From positions 59,616 to 123,615 of the forward strand of contig NZ_JADDKQ010000013.1 of the NCBI RefSeq assembly GCF_016464425.1: a DNA stretch of 64,000 nt, read 5' to 3'. This document shows, one piece after another, positions 8,857-17,981 of this stretch (the first letter of the stretch is position 1; every line of letters begins with the position of its first letter). Below the pieces are notes generated by a model. That model had not been told where the DNA came from, ran no database searches, and was given only the letters and a program-made list of their open reading frames with translations. Source of the stretch: Actinotalea solisilvae. Its GTDB lineage: Bacteria > Actinomycetota > Actinomycetes > Actinomycetales > Cellulomonadaceae. The position numbers and the translations under genes were made by a program.

Positions 8857-8900
8857 TTCTGGAACGCCGACGACGTCCCGGCGTCGCCTTCGTTCCAGAA
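8857..8900. repeat. 44-bp palindrome, right copy flanking the DUF559 gene
   Basis: The outer arms TTCTGGAACG and CGTTCCAGAA are perfectly complementary, and the inner CGACG/CGTCG pair is kept. I count 32 of 44 positions identical to the left copy at 7812-7855, with most differences in the loop and at internal mismatches. It begins five bases after the nuclease stop codon, so it could also terminate transcription of that gene or of rarA coming from the other side. Confidence 0.85.
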
Positions 8901-8921
8901 GTCGACCGCCCGAGCGGCCGG

Positions 8922-10343
8922 TCAGCGGTCGTGGAGGATCTGGCGGATGCGGGCCAGGCGCGCGGAGACGTCGCGCTCGTAGCCCCGGTCGCTCGGCTCG
9001 TAGTAGCGCGCGTCGACGAGGTCGTCCGGGGCGTACTGCTGGCTCGCGACGGCGTGCGGCTCGTCGTGCGCGTAGCGGTAGCCCGCGCCGTGGCCCAGCT
9101 TCTGGGCGCCGGCGTAGTGGGCGTCGCGCAGGTGCGGCGGCACCGTCCCGACCTTGCCCGCGCGGACGTCGGCGATCGCCGCGTCGATCGCCCTGTAGGA
9201 CGCGTTGGACTTGGGCGCCGTCGTGACGTGCACCACGGCCTCGGCGAGGATGATCCGCGCCTCCGGCATGCCGATGAGCGCGACCGCCTGCGCCGCGGCG
9301 ACCGCGGTCTGGAGCGCCGACGGGTCCGCCATGCCCACCTCCTCCGCCGCGGCGATGACGACGCGCCGCGCGATGAACCGCGGGTCCTCCCCCGCGACGA
9401 CCATGCGCGCGAGGTAGTGCAGCGCGGCGTCGACGTCCGAGCCGCGCATCGACTTGATGAACGCGCTGATGACGTCGTAGTGCTGGTCCCCCGCCCGGTC
9501 GTACCGCACGGCCGCCACGTCGATCGCGCGCTCGACGGTCGGCAGGTCGACGACCGGCACGCCGGCGGCACCGTCGCCCGCCCCGGCCTCGCCCGCCCCG
9601 GCCTCGCCCGGCCCGGCGTCCGCGCCGCTGCGGTCCAGGGCGGCACCCGCGGCCGCCTCGAGGATCGTCAGGGCCTTGCGCGCGTCGCCGCCCGAGAGCC
9701 GCAGCAGGTGCTCCTCGGCGTCCTCGGCGAGCTCGATGGTGCCGCCCAGCCCGCGCTCGTCGGCCACCGCACGCCGCACGAGCGCGCGGACGTCGTCGGT
9801 GTCGAGCGGGCGCAGCGTGAGCAGCAGCGAGCGGGACAGCAGCGGCGAGTTCACCGAGAAGCTCGGGTTCTCGGTGGTCGCGGCCACGAGCGTGACCCAG
9901 CGGTTCTCCACGCTCGGCAGCAGCGCGTCCTGCTGCGTCGTCGAGAACCGGTGGACCTCGTCGATGAAGAGGACCGTCTCCGCCCCGCCCGTCGCGAGCC
10001 GGCGCCGCGCCTCCTCGACCACGGCGCGCACGTCCTTGACGCCGGACGTCACGCCCGAGAGCTCGACGAACCGCCGGCCCGACGTCGCCGCGATGAGGTA
10101 GGCGAGCGTCGTCTTGCCGGTGCCCGGCGGTCCCCAGAGCACGACCGACGACGGCGCCGCGCGCCGCGAGCCGTCGTCGGCCGGCTCCACGAGCCGGCGC
10201 AGCGGCGAGCCGGGCGCGAGCAGGTGCTGCTGACCGGCGACCTCCGCGAGCGTGCGGGGTCGCATGCGCACCGCGAGCGGGGTGCTGCTGCCGACGCCGG
10301 GCAGCCCCTGGCCCGTCGAGGTGACGGCGTCGAACAGGTCCAT
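8922..10343 (-). CDS. rarA: Replication-associated recombination protein RarA (MgsA) AAA+ ATPase
   Basis: A 473-residue clamp-loader-like ATPase that acts at stalled replication forks. The Walker A motif GPPGTGKT is at residues 71-78, the Walker B/sensor motif [10 protein letters not shown] near 148, and the C-terminal MgsA domain contains [12 protein letters not shown] and the PPHLRDAHY motif. The ATG at 10343 gives the usual MDLFD start. An alanine/glycine/glutamate-rich insertion ([15 protein letters not shown], about residues 255-270), encoded by a short DNA repeat at about 9575-9620, separates the AAA+ lid from the C-terminal domain. This linker is unusual in length and composition. The gene is the counterpart of Rv2559c and is transcribed convergently with the accessory nuclease gene. 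Confidence 0.93.
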   Translation of the reverse strand: MDLFDAVTSTGQGLPGVGSSTPLAVRMRPRTLAEVAGQQHLLAPGSPLRRLVEPADDGSRRAAPSSVVLWGPPGTGKTTLAYLIAATSGRRFVELSGVTSGVKDVRAVVEEARRRLATGGAETVLFIDEVHRFSTTQQDALLPSVENRWVTLVAATTENPSFSVNSPLLSRSLLLTLRPLDTDDVRALVRRAVADERGLGGTIELAEDAEEHLLRLSGGDARKALTILEAAAGAALDRSGADAGPGEAGAGEAGAGDGAAGVPVVDLPTVERAIDVAAVRYDRAGDQHYDVISAFIKSMRGSDVDAALHYLARMVVAGEDPRFIARRVVIAAAEEVGMADPSALQTAVAAAQAVALIGMPEARIILAEAVVHVTTAPKSNASYRAIDAAIADVRAGKVGTVPPHLRDAHYAGAQKLGHGAGYRYAHDEPHAVASQQYAPDDLVDARYYEPSDRGYERDVSARLARIRQILHDR

Positions 10344-10446
10344 GGGCGGAGCCTACGCACGCACGGAGGGTCCGCAGGACGGCCGCCTGTCCCCCGCGTG
10401 ACGCACTCCACGTGGTCCGTCGTGCGGATCGCTCGGGCCGCCTGGG

Positions 10447-12693
10447 ATGCTGACCCTCGTGTTCGACTCCCTGGGCCGCACCGTGGCGCGCCACCCCCGC
10501 CGCACCATCGTCGTCTGGGCCGTGGTGACGGCGGCGTGCTTCGCCCTCGCGCTGCTCGGCGTCGGCGGGGAGACGCTCTTCGAGCGCCTCTCCACGGGTG
10601 CGCCCCAGGTCCCGGGATCGGAGAGCGCCGAGGCGGACGCCATCCTCGAGGAGCAGAGCTCGTCCGGCTCGAGCCTGTCCCTCGCCGTCCAGGGGGTCGA
10701 CCCGCTCGACGCGGACCTCCTCGAGCCCGTGGCCGACGCGCGCGAGCGGCTGCTCGCCGTCGACGGCGTCACCTCGGTCATCGACCCCTACATGCTCCCC
10801 GAGGGCCCGCAGAGCCCCGCCGCGGCCCCGCTGCTCGCGGGCGACGGCGCAGGGTTCCTCGTCGTCGTGGAGCTCGACCCGGTGCTGGACGAGGCCGCGC
10901 AGGACGACGCGCTCGGCGCGGTCGAGGACGAGCTCGACGCCCTCGCCGCGACGCTCGGCGACGTCGTCCCCGGTGCCTCCGGCCAGGTCGGCGGCACCTC
11001 GCTCATCGTCGAGGAGATCACGAGCCAGGTCGAGAAGGACCTGGCGACGGGCGAGGCGGTGGCGCTGCCCATCGCGCTCGTCGTCATGGTGCTGGTGTTC
11101 GGCGGCTTCCTCTCGGCCGCGATGCCCATGGCGGGCGCGCTCGCGTCGATCGCGGGCGGGCTCGGCGCCGTCTACGTGCTGTCGCACTGGCTCGACATGG
11201 ACTCGTCCGTCGTCAACGTCGTGACGCTCCTGGGGCTCGGCCTGTCCATCGACTACGGCCTGCTCATCGTGTCGCGGTTCCGCGAGGAGCTGCACCAGGT
11301 CCCTCCGTCCGAGGGCGCACGCGGCGGGCGACGGCGGCGCCGCGACCCGGGCGTCGAGGCCGCGCTGCGCCGCACGATGCAGACCGCGGGCCGGACGGTC
11401 GCGTTCTCGGCCCTCACGGTCGCCATCGCGATCCTCGGGCTCGTCGTCTTCGAGCCCGCGATCCTGCGCGCGTTCGGCTCGGCCGGCGTGGCAGTCATCC
11501 TCGTCGCCGTCGCGACGGCGCTGAGCCTGGTCCCCGCGCTGCTCGCGCTCGCCGGACGCCGCCTGGCGCGGCCGGGCCTGGTCAGCCGCGTCCCCGGCCT
11601 GCGCGCGGTCCTCGCCCGGACGGGCGACGTCGTCTCCGAGGAGGGCGTGTTCTCCCGGCTCGCCGAGCGCGTGCAGCGGCGTCCCTGGTGGGTGCTGCTC
11701 GGCAGCCTCGTCGTGCTCGGCGTGCTCGCCGCGCCGGCCGCGCACATGGAGCTGCGGAACTCGACCGTCGAGCTCCTGCCGCGCGGCTCGGACCAGCGCG
11801 CCTACGTCGAGACCATCGCCGAGCAGTACCCGGCGTCGGCCGCCCCGGCAGTGCGCGTGCTCGCCGAGGGCTCCCTGGACGACGTCGGCGCGTGGGCGCA
11901 GGAGCTCGCCGACCTGCCCGACGTCGCCTCGGTCGACCCGCCCGCCCCGGTCGGGCCCTACGTCGTCGTGGGCGTCCGCCCGGACAGCGACGACGCCGGC
12001 GGCGCGGTCGCCCGCAGCGTCGTCCGGGAGGTCCGCGCGCTCGACGCCCCGTTCCCGGTGCGGGTCACGGGCCCGGCCGCGAACAACATCGACTTCACGG
12101 ACGCCCTCCTCGAGCGGGCGCCCTGGGCGGTGGGCATCGTCGTGCTCGCGACGTTCGTGCTGCTCTTCCTCATGACCGGGTCGGTCGTCATCCCGCTCAA
12201 GGCGCTGCTCACCAACGCGCTCTCGCTCACGGCCTCGCTCGGCGTGCTCGTGTGGGTGTTCCAGGACGGCAACCTCGCGGGCCTGCTCCAGTTCACCTCG
12301 ACGGGCGGCATCGAGACCTATGTCGTCGCGCTCATCATCGCGTTCGGCTTCGGCCTCGCGATGGACTACGAGGTCTTCCTGCTCTCGCGCATCAAGGAGC
12401 TGTGGGACGGCGGGGCGACGAACGACGACGCGGTGCGGCTCGGGCTGCAGCGCTCGGGTCGGATCATCACGTCGGCGGCGCTCATCATCATCGTGGTCTT
12501 CGCGGGCTTCGTCGTCGGGAAGCTGCTCGTCATCAAGGAGGTCGGCTTCTCCCTGGCGGTGGCCGTGCTCATCGACGCGACGCTCGTCCGGATGCTCCTC
12601 GTGCCGGCGACCATGACGCTGCTCGGCCGCTACAACTGGTGGGCCCCGGGCCCGCTGCGGCGCCTGCAGCAGCGCGTGGACCTCAGCCACTGA
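10447..12693 (+). CDS. MMPL-family RND transporter
   Basis: A 748-residue polytopic membrane protein with the internally duplicated RND topology: one helix, a large extracytoplasmic loop (about 45-200), then a group of helices, repeated from about residue 415 onwards. Typical signatures are GLGLSIDYGLLIVSRFREEL near 260 and GFGLAMDYEVFLLSRIKEL near 640, each holding the Asp-Tyr pair used for proton relay in MMPL proteins. Such proteins export lipids, siderophores or peptides with the proton gradient; the substrate here is unknown. The ATG at 10447 has no Shine-Dalgarno. A GTG four codons later (10459) is preceded at seven bases by GATGCT and may be the true, leaderless start. It is monocistronic and divergent from rarA. 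Confidence 0.9.
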   Translation: MLTLVFDSLGRTVARHPRRTIVVWAVVTAACFALALLGVGGETLFERLSTGAPQVPGSESAEADAILEEQSSSGSSLSLAVQGVDPLDADLLEPVADARERLLAVDGVTSVIDPYMLPEGPQSPAAAPLLAGDGAGFLVVVELDPVLDEAAQDDALGAVEDELDALAATLGDVVPGASGQVGGTSLIVEEITSQVEKDLATGEAVALPIALVVMVLVFGGFLSAAMPMAGALASIAGGLGAVYVLSHWLDMDSSVVNVVTLLGLGLSIDYGLLIVSRFREELHQVPPSEGARGGRRRRRDPGVEAALRRTMQTAGRTVAFSALTVAIAILGLVVFEPAILRAFGSAGVAVILVAVATALSLVPALLALAGRRLARPGLVSRVPGLRAVLARTGDVVSEEGVFSRLAERVQRRPWWVLLGSLVVLGVLAAPAAHMELRNSTVELLPRGSDQRAYVETIAEQYPASAAPAVRVLAEGSLDDVGAWAQELADLPDVASVDPPAPVGPYVVVGVRPDSDDAGGAVARSVVREVRALDAPFPVRVTGPAANNIDFTDALLERAPWAVGIVVLATFVLLFLMTGSVVIPLKALLTNALSLTASLGVLVWVFQDGNLAGLLQFTSTGGIETYVVALIIAFGFGLAMDYEVFLLSRIKELWDGGATNDDAVRLGLQRSGRIITSAALIIIVVFAGFVVGKLLVIKEVGFSLAVAVLIDATLVRMLLVPATMTLLGRYNWWAPGPLRRLQQRVDLSH

Positions 12694-12698
12694 GCGAC

Positions 12699-12721
12699 CG
12701 CGGGTCCGCCCCGGGCCCGCG
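12699..12721. terminator. Weak bidirectional hairpin between convergent genes
   Basis: CGCGGG at 12699-12704 can pair with CCCGCG at 12716-12721. It lies in the 28-base gap between the MMPL stop codon and the stop codon of the convergent GNAT gene. The stem is short, so the call is tentative. Confidence 0.4.
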
Positions 12722-13498
12722 TCAGGTGGGGGGCCGGCGCGCCCCGGCCGGTCCGAACGAGACGAACTCGCCCTCGGTCGCGTACCCGAGCCGGCGGTAG
12801 ATGCCGCGCGCGCGCTCGTTGTCGGCGTAGAGGCCGAGCGAGACCCACTCCGCACCCGCGCTCAGGCCGGCCCGGGTGACGGCGGCCGTGAGCGCCGCCC
12901 CGAGGTCCCGCCCGCGCGCCCGCGGCCGGACCCCGAGGCCGTGCAGGTGCCACGACAGCCCGCCCTCGTCCGAGCCGCCGCGCAGGGACGCGCCCATGAC
13001 CCCGACCAGGACGTCGCCGTCGCGCACCCCGCACCACGCGGCCTCCTGGGGCCCGGTCGGGTCGGCGGTGGTGCCGGGGTTCGCCTCCGCGAGGCACGCG
13101 CGGATCGCGTCGGCATCGACGACGGGGTCGAGGCGCACGACGGCGTCCTCCGCCTCGACCGCGGGCGGCTCGTCCGCGGTGACCATCCAGTCCCACGTCG
13201 AGAACCGCTCGAGGCCGAGCCGGCCCAGCAGCGCGTCGACCGGTCCGGGCACGTCGTCGCCCCCGCCGACCGTCGACGCGCCGCGCGGCAGGCTCATCCA
13301 GCCCGCCGTGGTCGGCCGACCGTCCCGCTCACGGCCCTCGAGGCGCTCGCGGACGAGGTGCAGCGCGGCGTCCGGGTCGCCCCGACCGAGCAGCGTCGTC
13401 CGCGCCTCCCGGAGGACGGCGACGAGGATCGCGGGCGCGAGGCCCTCGGTGCTCGCCACCTCGACCCGCGACCACCGCACCCGGTCGCCCAGGAGCAT
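12722..13498 (-). CDS. GNAT-family N-acetyltransferase
   Basis: A 258-residue protein whose C-terminal half is a GNAT domain. The acetyl-CoA pyrophosphate loop reads LGVRPRARGRDLGAAL (about 185-200), and a typical ending LYADNERARGIYRRLGY appears near residue 230. The N-terminal ~110 residues are poorly conserved and may form a second, degenerate GNAT fold. The likely reaction is transfer of an acetyl group from acetyl-CoA to an amine; the substrate is unknown. The first in-frame start after the aspS stop is the ATG at 13498, without an obvious ribosome site, 47 bases downstream of aspS on the same strand, so co-transcription with aspS is likely. Confidence 0.8.
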   Translation of the reverse strand: MLLGDRVRWSRVEVASTEGLAPAILVAVLREARTTLLGRGDPDAALHLVRERLEGRERDGRPTTAGWMSLPRGASTVGGGDDVPGPVDALLGRLGLERFSTWDWMVTADEPPAVEAEDAVVRLDPVVDADAIRACLAEANPGTTADPTGPQEAAWCGVRDGDVLVGVMGASLRGGSDEGGLSWHLHGLGVRPRARGRDLGAALTAAVTRAGLSAGAEWVSLGLYADNERARGIYRRLGYATEGEFVSFGPAGARRPPT

Positions 13499-13545
13499 GC
13501 GGTCGCCGCGCCACGGCCCCGGTAAGGTCGCGGCGTCGACCCCGC

Positions 13546-15384
13546 TCAGGCGCCCGCGCCCGCGTCCGCCGCGGGACCGCCGCCCGCGGGCGACGGCCGA
13601 CCGCCGACGGGCGCGAGCCCGGCGGCACGGCCCTCCGGCCTGGCGTCGACCCCGGCCTCCTTGCGCTGCTCGGCCGTGATCGGCGCGGGCGCACCCGTGA
13701 GCGGGTCGAAGCCGCCACCGGACTTCGGGAACGCGATGACGTCCCGGATCGAGTCCGAGCCCGTGAGCAGCGTGAGGATGCGGTCCCAGCCGAACGCGAT
13801 GCCGCCGTGCGGGGGCGCACCGAACTGGAACGCGTCGAGCAGGAAGCCGAACTTCTCCTGCGCCTCGGCCTCGCCGATGCCCATGACCTCGAACACCCGC
13901 TGCTGGACGTCGCGGCGGTGGATACGGATCGAGCCGCCGCCGATCTCGTTGCCGTTGCACACGATGTCGTAGGCGTAGGCGAGCGCGTTGCCGGGGTCCT
14001 CCTCGAAGCGGTCGACCCACTCCGGGGTGGGCGACGTGAACGCGTGGTGCACGGCCGTCCACGAGCCGCCGCCGACGGCGACGTCGTCGTCCTCGCCCGT
14101 GGGCTTGAACAGGGGCGCGTCGACGACCCAGACGAACGACCACTGCGACTCGTCGATGAGGCCGACGCGACGGCCGACCTCGAGGCGGGCCGCGCCGAGG
14201 AGCGCGCGCGCCTCGGAGACCTTGCCCGCCGCGAAGAACACGCAGTCGCCCGGGCTCGCGCCGACGGCCGCGACGAGCCCCGCGCGCTCGGCGTCGGACA
14301 GGTTCTTGGCGACCGGGCCGCCCAGCTCGCCGTCCTCGCCCACGGTGACGTACGCGAGGCCCTTGGCGCCGCGCTGCTTGGCCCACTCCTGCCACGCGTC
14401 GAACGTGCGGCGCGGCTGCGACCCGCCGCCGGGCATGACGACGGCGCCGACGTACGGCGCCTGGAAGACGCGGAAGGGCGTCTCGCGGAAGTAGTCGGTG
14501 AGCTCGACGAGCTCGAGGCCGAAGCGCAGGTCGGGCTTGTCGCTGCCGTAGCGGGCCATGGCGTCGGCGAACGTCATGCGCGGGATCGGCGTCGGGACGG
14601 TGTAGCCGATGAGCTCCCAGAGCGCGACCAGCACCTCCTCGGCGACGGCGATGACGTCGTCCTGCTCGACGAAGCTCATCTCGACGTCGAGCTGGGTGAA
14701 CTCGGGCTGGCGGTCGGCGCGGAAGTCCTCGTCCCGGTAGCAGCGCGCGATCTGGTAGTACCGCTCCATCCCCGCGACCATGAGCAGCTGCTTGAACAGC
14801 TGCGGGGACTGGGGCAGCGCGTACCAGGACCCGGGCGAGAGCCGCGCCGGCACGACGAAGTCGCGCGCGCCCTCGGGCGTCGAGCGCGTGAGGGTCGGCG
14901 TCTCGACCTCGACGAAGTCCTGCGCGTCGAGGACGCGGCGTGCCGCGGCGTTGGCCTTGGCCCGCAGCCGCAGGGCGCGCGCGGGCGCCGGGCGCCGCAG
15001 GTCGAGGTAGCGGTGCTTGAGGCGCGCCTCCTCGCCGATCGTCTCGTCGAGAGCGGAGGAGACCTGGAAGGGCAGGGGCGCCGACTCGTTGAGCACGACG
15101 ACGTCGGCCGCGGTCACCTCGATCTCGCCGGTCGCGAGGTTCGCGTTCTCGTTGCCCTCGGGTCGCCGGCCGACCTCGCCGGTCACCTGGAGGACGAACT
15201 CGTTGCGCAGGCCGTGCGCGACCGCCTCGTCGCGGACGACGACCTGGGCGATGCCCGACGCGTCCCGCAGGTCGATGAACGCCACGCCACCGTGATCGCG
15301 CCGCCGGTCGACCCAGCCCGTGAGGGTGACGGTCTGACCGATGTGCTCGGCTCGCAGGGAGCCGGCGGTGTGGGTGCGGAGCAC
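13546..15384 (-). CDS. aspS: Aspartyl-tRNA synthetase
   Basis: A 612-residue class II synthetase of the long bacterial type. The N-terminal OB-fold anticodon-binding domain includes [19 protein letters not shown]. Motif 2 ([20 protein letters not shown]) is near residue 225, the bacterial GAD insertion lies at about 300-420, and motif 3 (GIAFGWDR) near 555. The GTG at 15384, with AAGGA seven bases upstream, gives the usual MLRTHxAG-type start; the open frame extends further upstream without coding character. In organisms lacking AsnRS or having GatCAB this enzyme may also charge tRNA-Asn, which the window cannot decide. A TAGACT hexamer about 60 bases upstream is the likely -10 element. Confidence 0.96.
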   Translation of the reverse strand: MLRTHTAGSLRAEHIGQTVTLTGWVDRRRDHGGVAFIDLRDASGIAQVVVRDEAVAHGLRNEFVLQVTGEVGRRPEGNENANLATGEIEVTAADVVVLNESAPLPFQVSSALDETIGEEARLKHRYLDLRRPAPARALRLRAKANAAARRVLDAQDFVEVETPTLTRSTPEGARDFVVPARLSPGSWYALPQSPQLFKQLLMVAGMERYYQIARCYRDEDFRADRQPEFTQLDVEMSFVEQDDVIAVAEEVLVALWELIGYTVPTPIPRMTFADAMARYGSDKPDLRFGLELVELTDYFRETPFRVFQAPYVGAVVMPGGGSQPRRTFDAWQEWAKQRGAKGLAYVTVGEDGELGGPVAKNLSDAERAGLVAAVGASPGDCVFFAAGKVSEARALLGAARLEVGRRVGLIDESQWSFVWVVDAPLFKPTGEDDDVAVGGGSWTAVHHAFTSPTPEWVDRFEEDPGNALAYAYDIVCNGNEIGGGSIRIHRRDVQQRVFEVMGIGEAEAQEKFGFLLDAFQFGAPPHGGIAFGWDRILTLLTGSDSIRDVIAFPKSGGGFDPLTGAPAPITAEQRKEAGVDARPEGRAAGLAPVGGRPSPAGGGPAADAGAGA

Positions 15385-15440
15385 GAGCGTCCTTCCAGAC
15401 AGGGGGCTGGCCGTCCCGGCGTCGTGCCGGGGCCCGGCCG

Positions 15441-15446
15441 AGTCTA
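15441..15446 (-). promoter_or_regulatory. Probable -10 element for aspS
   Basis: TAGACT on the minus strand, 57 bases before the aspS start codon. The same hexamer precedes relA and yajC at comparable distances. The -35 region is not evident. Confidence 0.5.
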
Positions 15447-15495
15447 GTGGGGGCGCGCACGGCAGACTGGGCGGGCCGACCCCGAGGAGGAGCCC

Positions 15496-15957
15496 ATGGC
15501 CCGCCGCATCGCCACCGCGGACCGCGTCGACCGCGAGCAGCTGCTCGCGTTCCTGCGGCCGCGCCACCATGCCGTGCTGCTCACGCACCGCCGCGACGGC
15601 AGCCCGCAGATGTCGCCCGTGACCTGCGGGGTCGACGACGCCGGTCGCGTCGTCGTCTCGACGTACCCCGACCGCGCCAAGGCGGTGAACGCGCGCCGCG
15701 ACCCGCGCGTGAGCCTGTGCGTGGTGTCCGACGACTGGGACCCGTGGGTCCAGGTCGACGGCACCGCGGAGGTGCTGGACCTCCCCGACTCGGTCGAGCC
15801 GCTCGTCGAGTACTACCGGAACATCGCGGGCGAGCACCCCGACTGGGACGAGTACCGCGCCGCGATGGTCGCGCAGGGCAAGTCGATCCTGCGGGTCACG
15901 ATCGACCGGTGGGGCCCGGTCGCGACGGGCGGCTTCCCGGCCCGCCTCGCGGACTGA
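15496..15957 (+). CDS. PPOX-class F420/FMN-dependent oxidoreductase (split-barrel fold)
   Basis: A 153-residue member of the pyridoxamine-phosphate-oxidase-like split-barrel family, close to the actinobacterial F420-dependent group. Diagnostic segments are [20 protein letters not shown] (about 26-45), [20 protein letters not shown] (about 52-72) and [15 protein letters not shown]. Members reduce enones, quinones or biliverdin with reduced F420 or FMN; the substrate is not predictable. The ATG at 15496 has a GAGGAGGAG site. The gene is divergent from aspS, and its last 62 bases overlap the 3' end of the convergent GMC oxidoreductase gene. Confidence 0.85.
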   Translation: MARRIATADRVDREQLLAFLRPRHHAVLLTHRRDGSPQMSPVTCGVDDAGRVVVSTYPDRAKAVNARRDPRVSLCVVSDDWDPWVQVDGTAEVLDLPDSVEPLVEYYRNIAGEHPDWDEYRAAMVAQGKSILRVTIDRWGPVATGGFPARLAD

Positions 15958-17653
15958 CCTCGCGAGCCGTCCGCGGCCGGAGCGCTGCGGGTGCGTCGGA
16001 CGGCACGGCGGGTGCCCGCGGGGGGACGGGGTCCAGGCGCACGTAGCGGGTCTGGTCGGCGGGACGCGCGTCGTCGTCGCCGCGGTTCGGCCACAGGGCG
16101 ACCGCCCGCTCGGCCATCGCCGTGATCGTCAGGGACGGGTTCACGCCCAGGTTCGCGCTCACGGCGGCGCCGTCGAGCACGTGCAGCGTCGGGTGGCCGT
16201 GGACCCGCTGGTAGGGGTCCAGCACCCCGGAGCGCGCGTCCGCGCCGATCGGGCAGCCACCGATGAAGTGCGCCGTCAGGGGCATGTTGGCGACGTCGCC
16301 CCAGGAGCTGCCGGGGACCCCGCCGAGCTCCTCGGCGAGCAGGCGTGCGGCGCGGTCCGCCGCGGGGATCCACGTCGGGCTCGGCTCCCCCGGCCCCTGC
16401 CGGCTGACCAGCCGCCACCCCCCGAGCCCGCGGCGCGCGCTCGTGACGAGCGAGTTGTCGAGCGCCTGCATGACGAGCGCGATGGCCGTCCGCTCGCTCC
16501 AGCGGTACGGCACACGGGACCGGACCGACGTCACCGGGCGGCGCGCGAGCTCACCCAGCCAGGTCCCGAGGATGCGCAGCCACCGCGTGCGCCGCGGCCC
16601 CCCGGTCGTGAGGACCGTCTGCAGGAGCGCCATCGCGTTGCTGCCGGCGGCGTACCGCACCGGCTCGACGTGCGTGCGCGCGTCCGGGTAGAAGGACGAC
16701 GTGATCGCGACCCCGCGCGACAGCGGGCGCGCCAGGTCCGGGCGCGGGGCGCTCGCGCCGACCAGGGCCTCGGAGTTCGTCCGCGTCGCCGTCCCGAGGC
16801 GGTCGGAGACCCGCAGGTCGCCCCGGTGGCGCGCCCGGTGCAGCAGGAGCTGGGTGTGGTAGGTCCCCGCCGCCAGGACGACCTGGTCGGCGTACCAGAG
16901 CGTGCGCCGGCGGTCGGCGGTGCCGCGCGCTTCGACGCGCCAGCCGTCACCGGTCGGGACGAGGCGCGTGACCGTCGTGAGCGGGACGACGTCGGCGCCC
17001 GCGCGCTCGGCGAGGTGGAGGTAGTTCTTCACGAGGGTGTTCTTGGCGCCCACACGGCACCCGGTCATGCACGCCCCGCACTCGGTGCACGCGGTGCGCT
17101 CGGGCCCGACGCCGCCGAAGAACGGGTCGGCGACCCGCTCCCCGGGGCGGCCGAAGACGACGCCGACCGGCGCGGGCCGGACCGTCCCGCCCACACCCAT
17201 CCGTTCGGCGACGGTCCGGAAGAGCACGTCCGACGCCGTCGTCGTCGGGTTCGGCCGGACGCCGAGCATGCGGGACGCCTGGTCGTACCAGGGCGCGAGC
17301 TCGGCGGCCCAGTCGGTGATGCCGGCCCACTGCGGGTCGGCGAAGAACGCGGGCAGGGGCTCGTAGAGCGTGTTGGCGTAGACGAGCGAGCCGCCGCCGA
17401 CGCCCGCGCCCGCGAGCACGAGGGAGTCCGAGACCCGGTGGATGCGCTGGATGCCGTAGCACCCCAGGCGCGGCGACCACAGGAACCGCCGCAGGTCCCA
17501 CGACGTGCGCGCGAACTCGTGGTCCGCGAACCGGCGGCCGGCCTCGAGGACGGCGACCCGGTAGCCCTTCTCGGTGAGCCGCAGCGCCGCGACGCTGCCG
17601 CCGAAGCCCGAGCCCACGACGACGACGTCGTACCGGTCGCCGCGTCGCTCCAC
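15896..17653 (-). CDS. GMC-family FAD oxidoreductase with four-cysteine motif (cholesterol-oxidase-like)
   Basis: A 585-residue flavoprotein. The FAD-binding GxGxxG motif is at the N-terminus ([16 protein letters not shown], about 11-26). A GMC signature region [18 protein letters not shown] is near 85, and the C-terminal FAD/active-site block [12 protein letters not shown] ... [17 protein letters not shown] near 480-530. A cluster [11 protein letters not shown] followed by GAKNTL at about 195-212 could hold an iron-sulfur centre; it is shared by a subgroup of actinobacterial GMC enzymes. The GTG at 17653 has GAGG upstream and places the FAD motif near the N-terminus. The last ~55 residues are proline/arginine-rich and are encoded antisense to the end of the PPOX gene. 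The likely substrate is an alcohol or sterol-like compound. Confidence 0.87.
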   Translation of the reverse strand: MERRGDRYDVVVVGSGFGGSVAALRLTEKGYRVAVLEAGRRFADHEFARTSWDLRRFLWSPRLGCYGIQRIHRVSDSLVLAGAGVGGGSLVYANTLYEPLPAFFADPQWAGITDWAAELAPWYDQASRMLGVRPNPTTTASDVLFRTVAERMGVGGTVRPAPVGVVFGRPGERVADPFFGGVGPERTACTECGACMTGCRVGAKNTLVKNYLHLAERAGADVVPLTTVTRLVPTGDGWRVEARGTADRRRTLWYADQVVLAAGTYHTQLLLHRARHRGDLRVSDRLGTATRTNSEALVGASAPRPDLARPLSRGVAITSSFYPDARTHVEPVRYAAGSNAMALLQTVLTTGGPRRTRWLRILGTWLGELARRPVTSVRSRVPYRWSERTAIALVMQALDNSLVTSARRGLGGWRLVSRQGPGEPSPTWIPAADRAARLLAEELGGVPGSSWGDVANMPLTAHFIGGCPIGADARSGVLDPYQRVHGHPTLHVLDGAAVSANLGVNPSLTITAMAERAVALWPNRGDDDARPADQTRYVRLDPVPPRAPAVPSDAPAALRPRTAREVSPRGGPGSRPSRPGPTGRS

Positions 17654-17738
17654 GGCGCGATCCTCGCAGACCGGTCGACGTGCGCCCGTCACGCCACGGC
17701 ACCGTGCGCTCGGGGCGCCGACGTCGCAGGATGGGCGC

Positions 17739-17954
17739 ATGACCGACCACGAGAGCAGCCACAAGCACGGGGACGTCTCGAGCGAGCCGGGGGGCGCCGA
17801 CGAGATCGCCGCGGCGCCCCACGCGTCGCGCGAGGGCGTCGGGGCGGGTTCCGGCCAGGGTGTCGGCGTCGGCGCGGGCGAGCCGTCGACGTTCGAGCCC
17901 GAGGAGGACCCGTCGACGCTGCCGGACGACCCCGAGGCCTCCGGCACCGCCTGA
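17739..17954 (+). CDS. Small acidic hypothetical protein
   Basis: A 71-residue protein with a charged start (MTDHESSHKHGDVSSEPGGA) and a low-complexity middle rich in glycine, valine and alanine, then an acidic end (FEPEEDPSTLPDDPEASGTA). It has no membrane segment, no cysteine and no domain I recognise; it is probably disordered. The ATG at 17739 is preceded at exactly six bases by CAGGAT, consistent with a leaderless transcript. It is divergent from the GMC oxidoreductase and converges on the radical SAM gene. Codon choice is GC-rich at third positions as in its neighbours. Whether it is translated is uncertain. Confidence 0.55.
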   Translation: MTDHESSHKHGDVSSEPGGADEIAAAPHASREGVGAGSGQGVGVGAGEPSTFEPEEDPSTLPDDPEASGTA

Positions 17955-17981
17955 GCGAGCCGCCAGGGCACCGGCCGGCCG

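Noticed and set aside
8752..12855. A 1367-codon open frame on the minus strand and a 1319-codon one on the plus strand over rarA and the MMPL gene
   Set aside because: Very long open frames on the wrong strand or frame are expected at this GC content. Their translations are Arg/Ala/Gly-rich without motifs, while rarA and MMPL motifs sit in the other frames.
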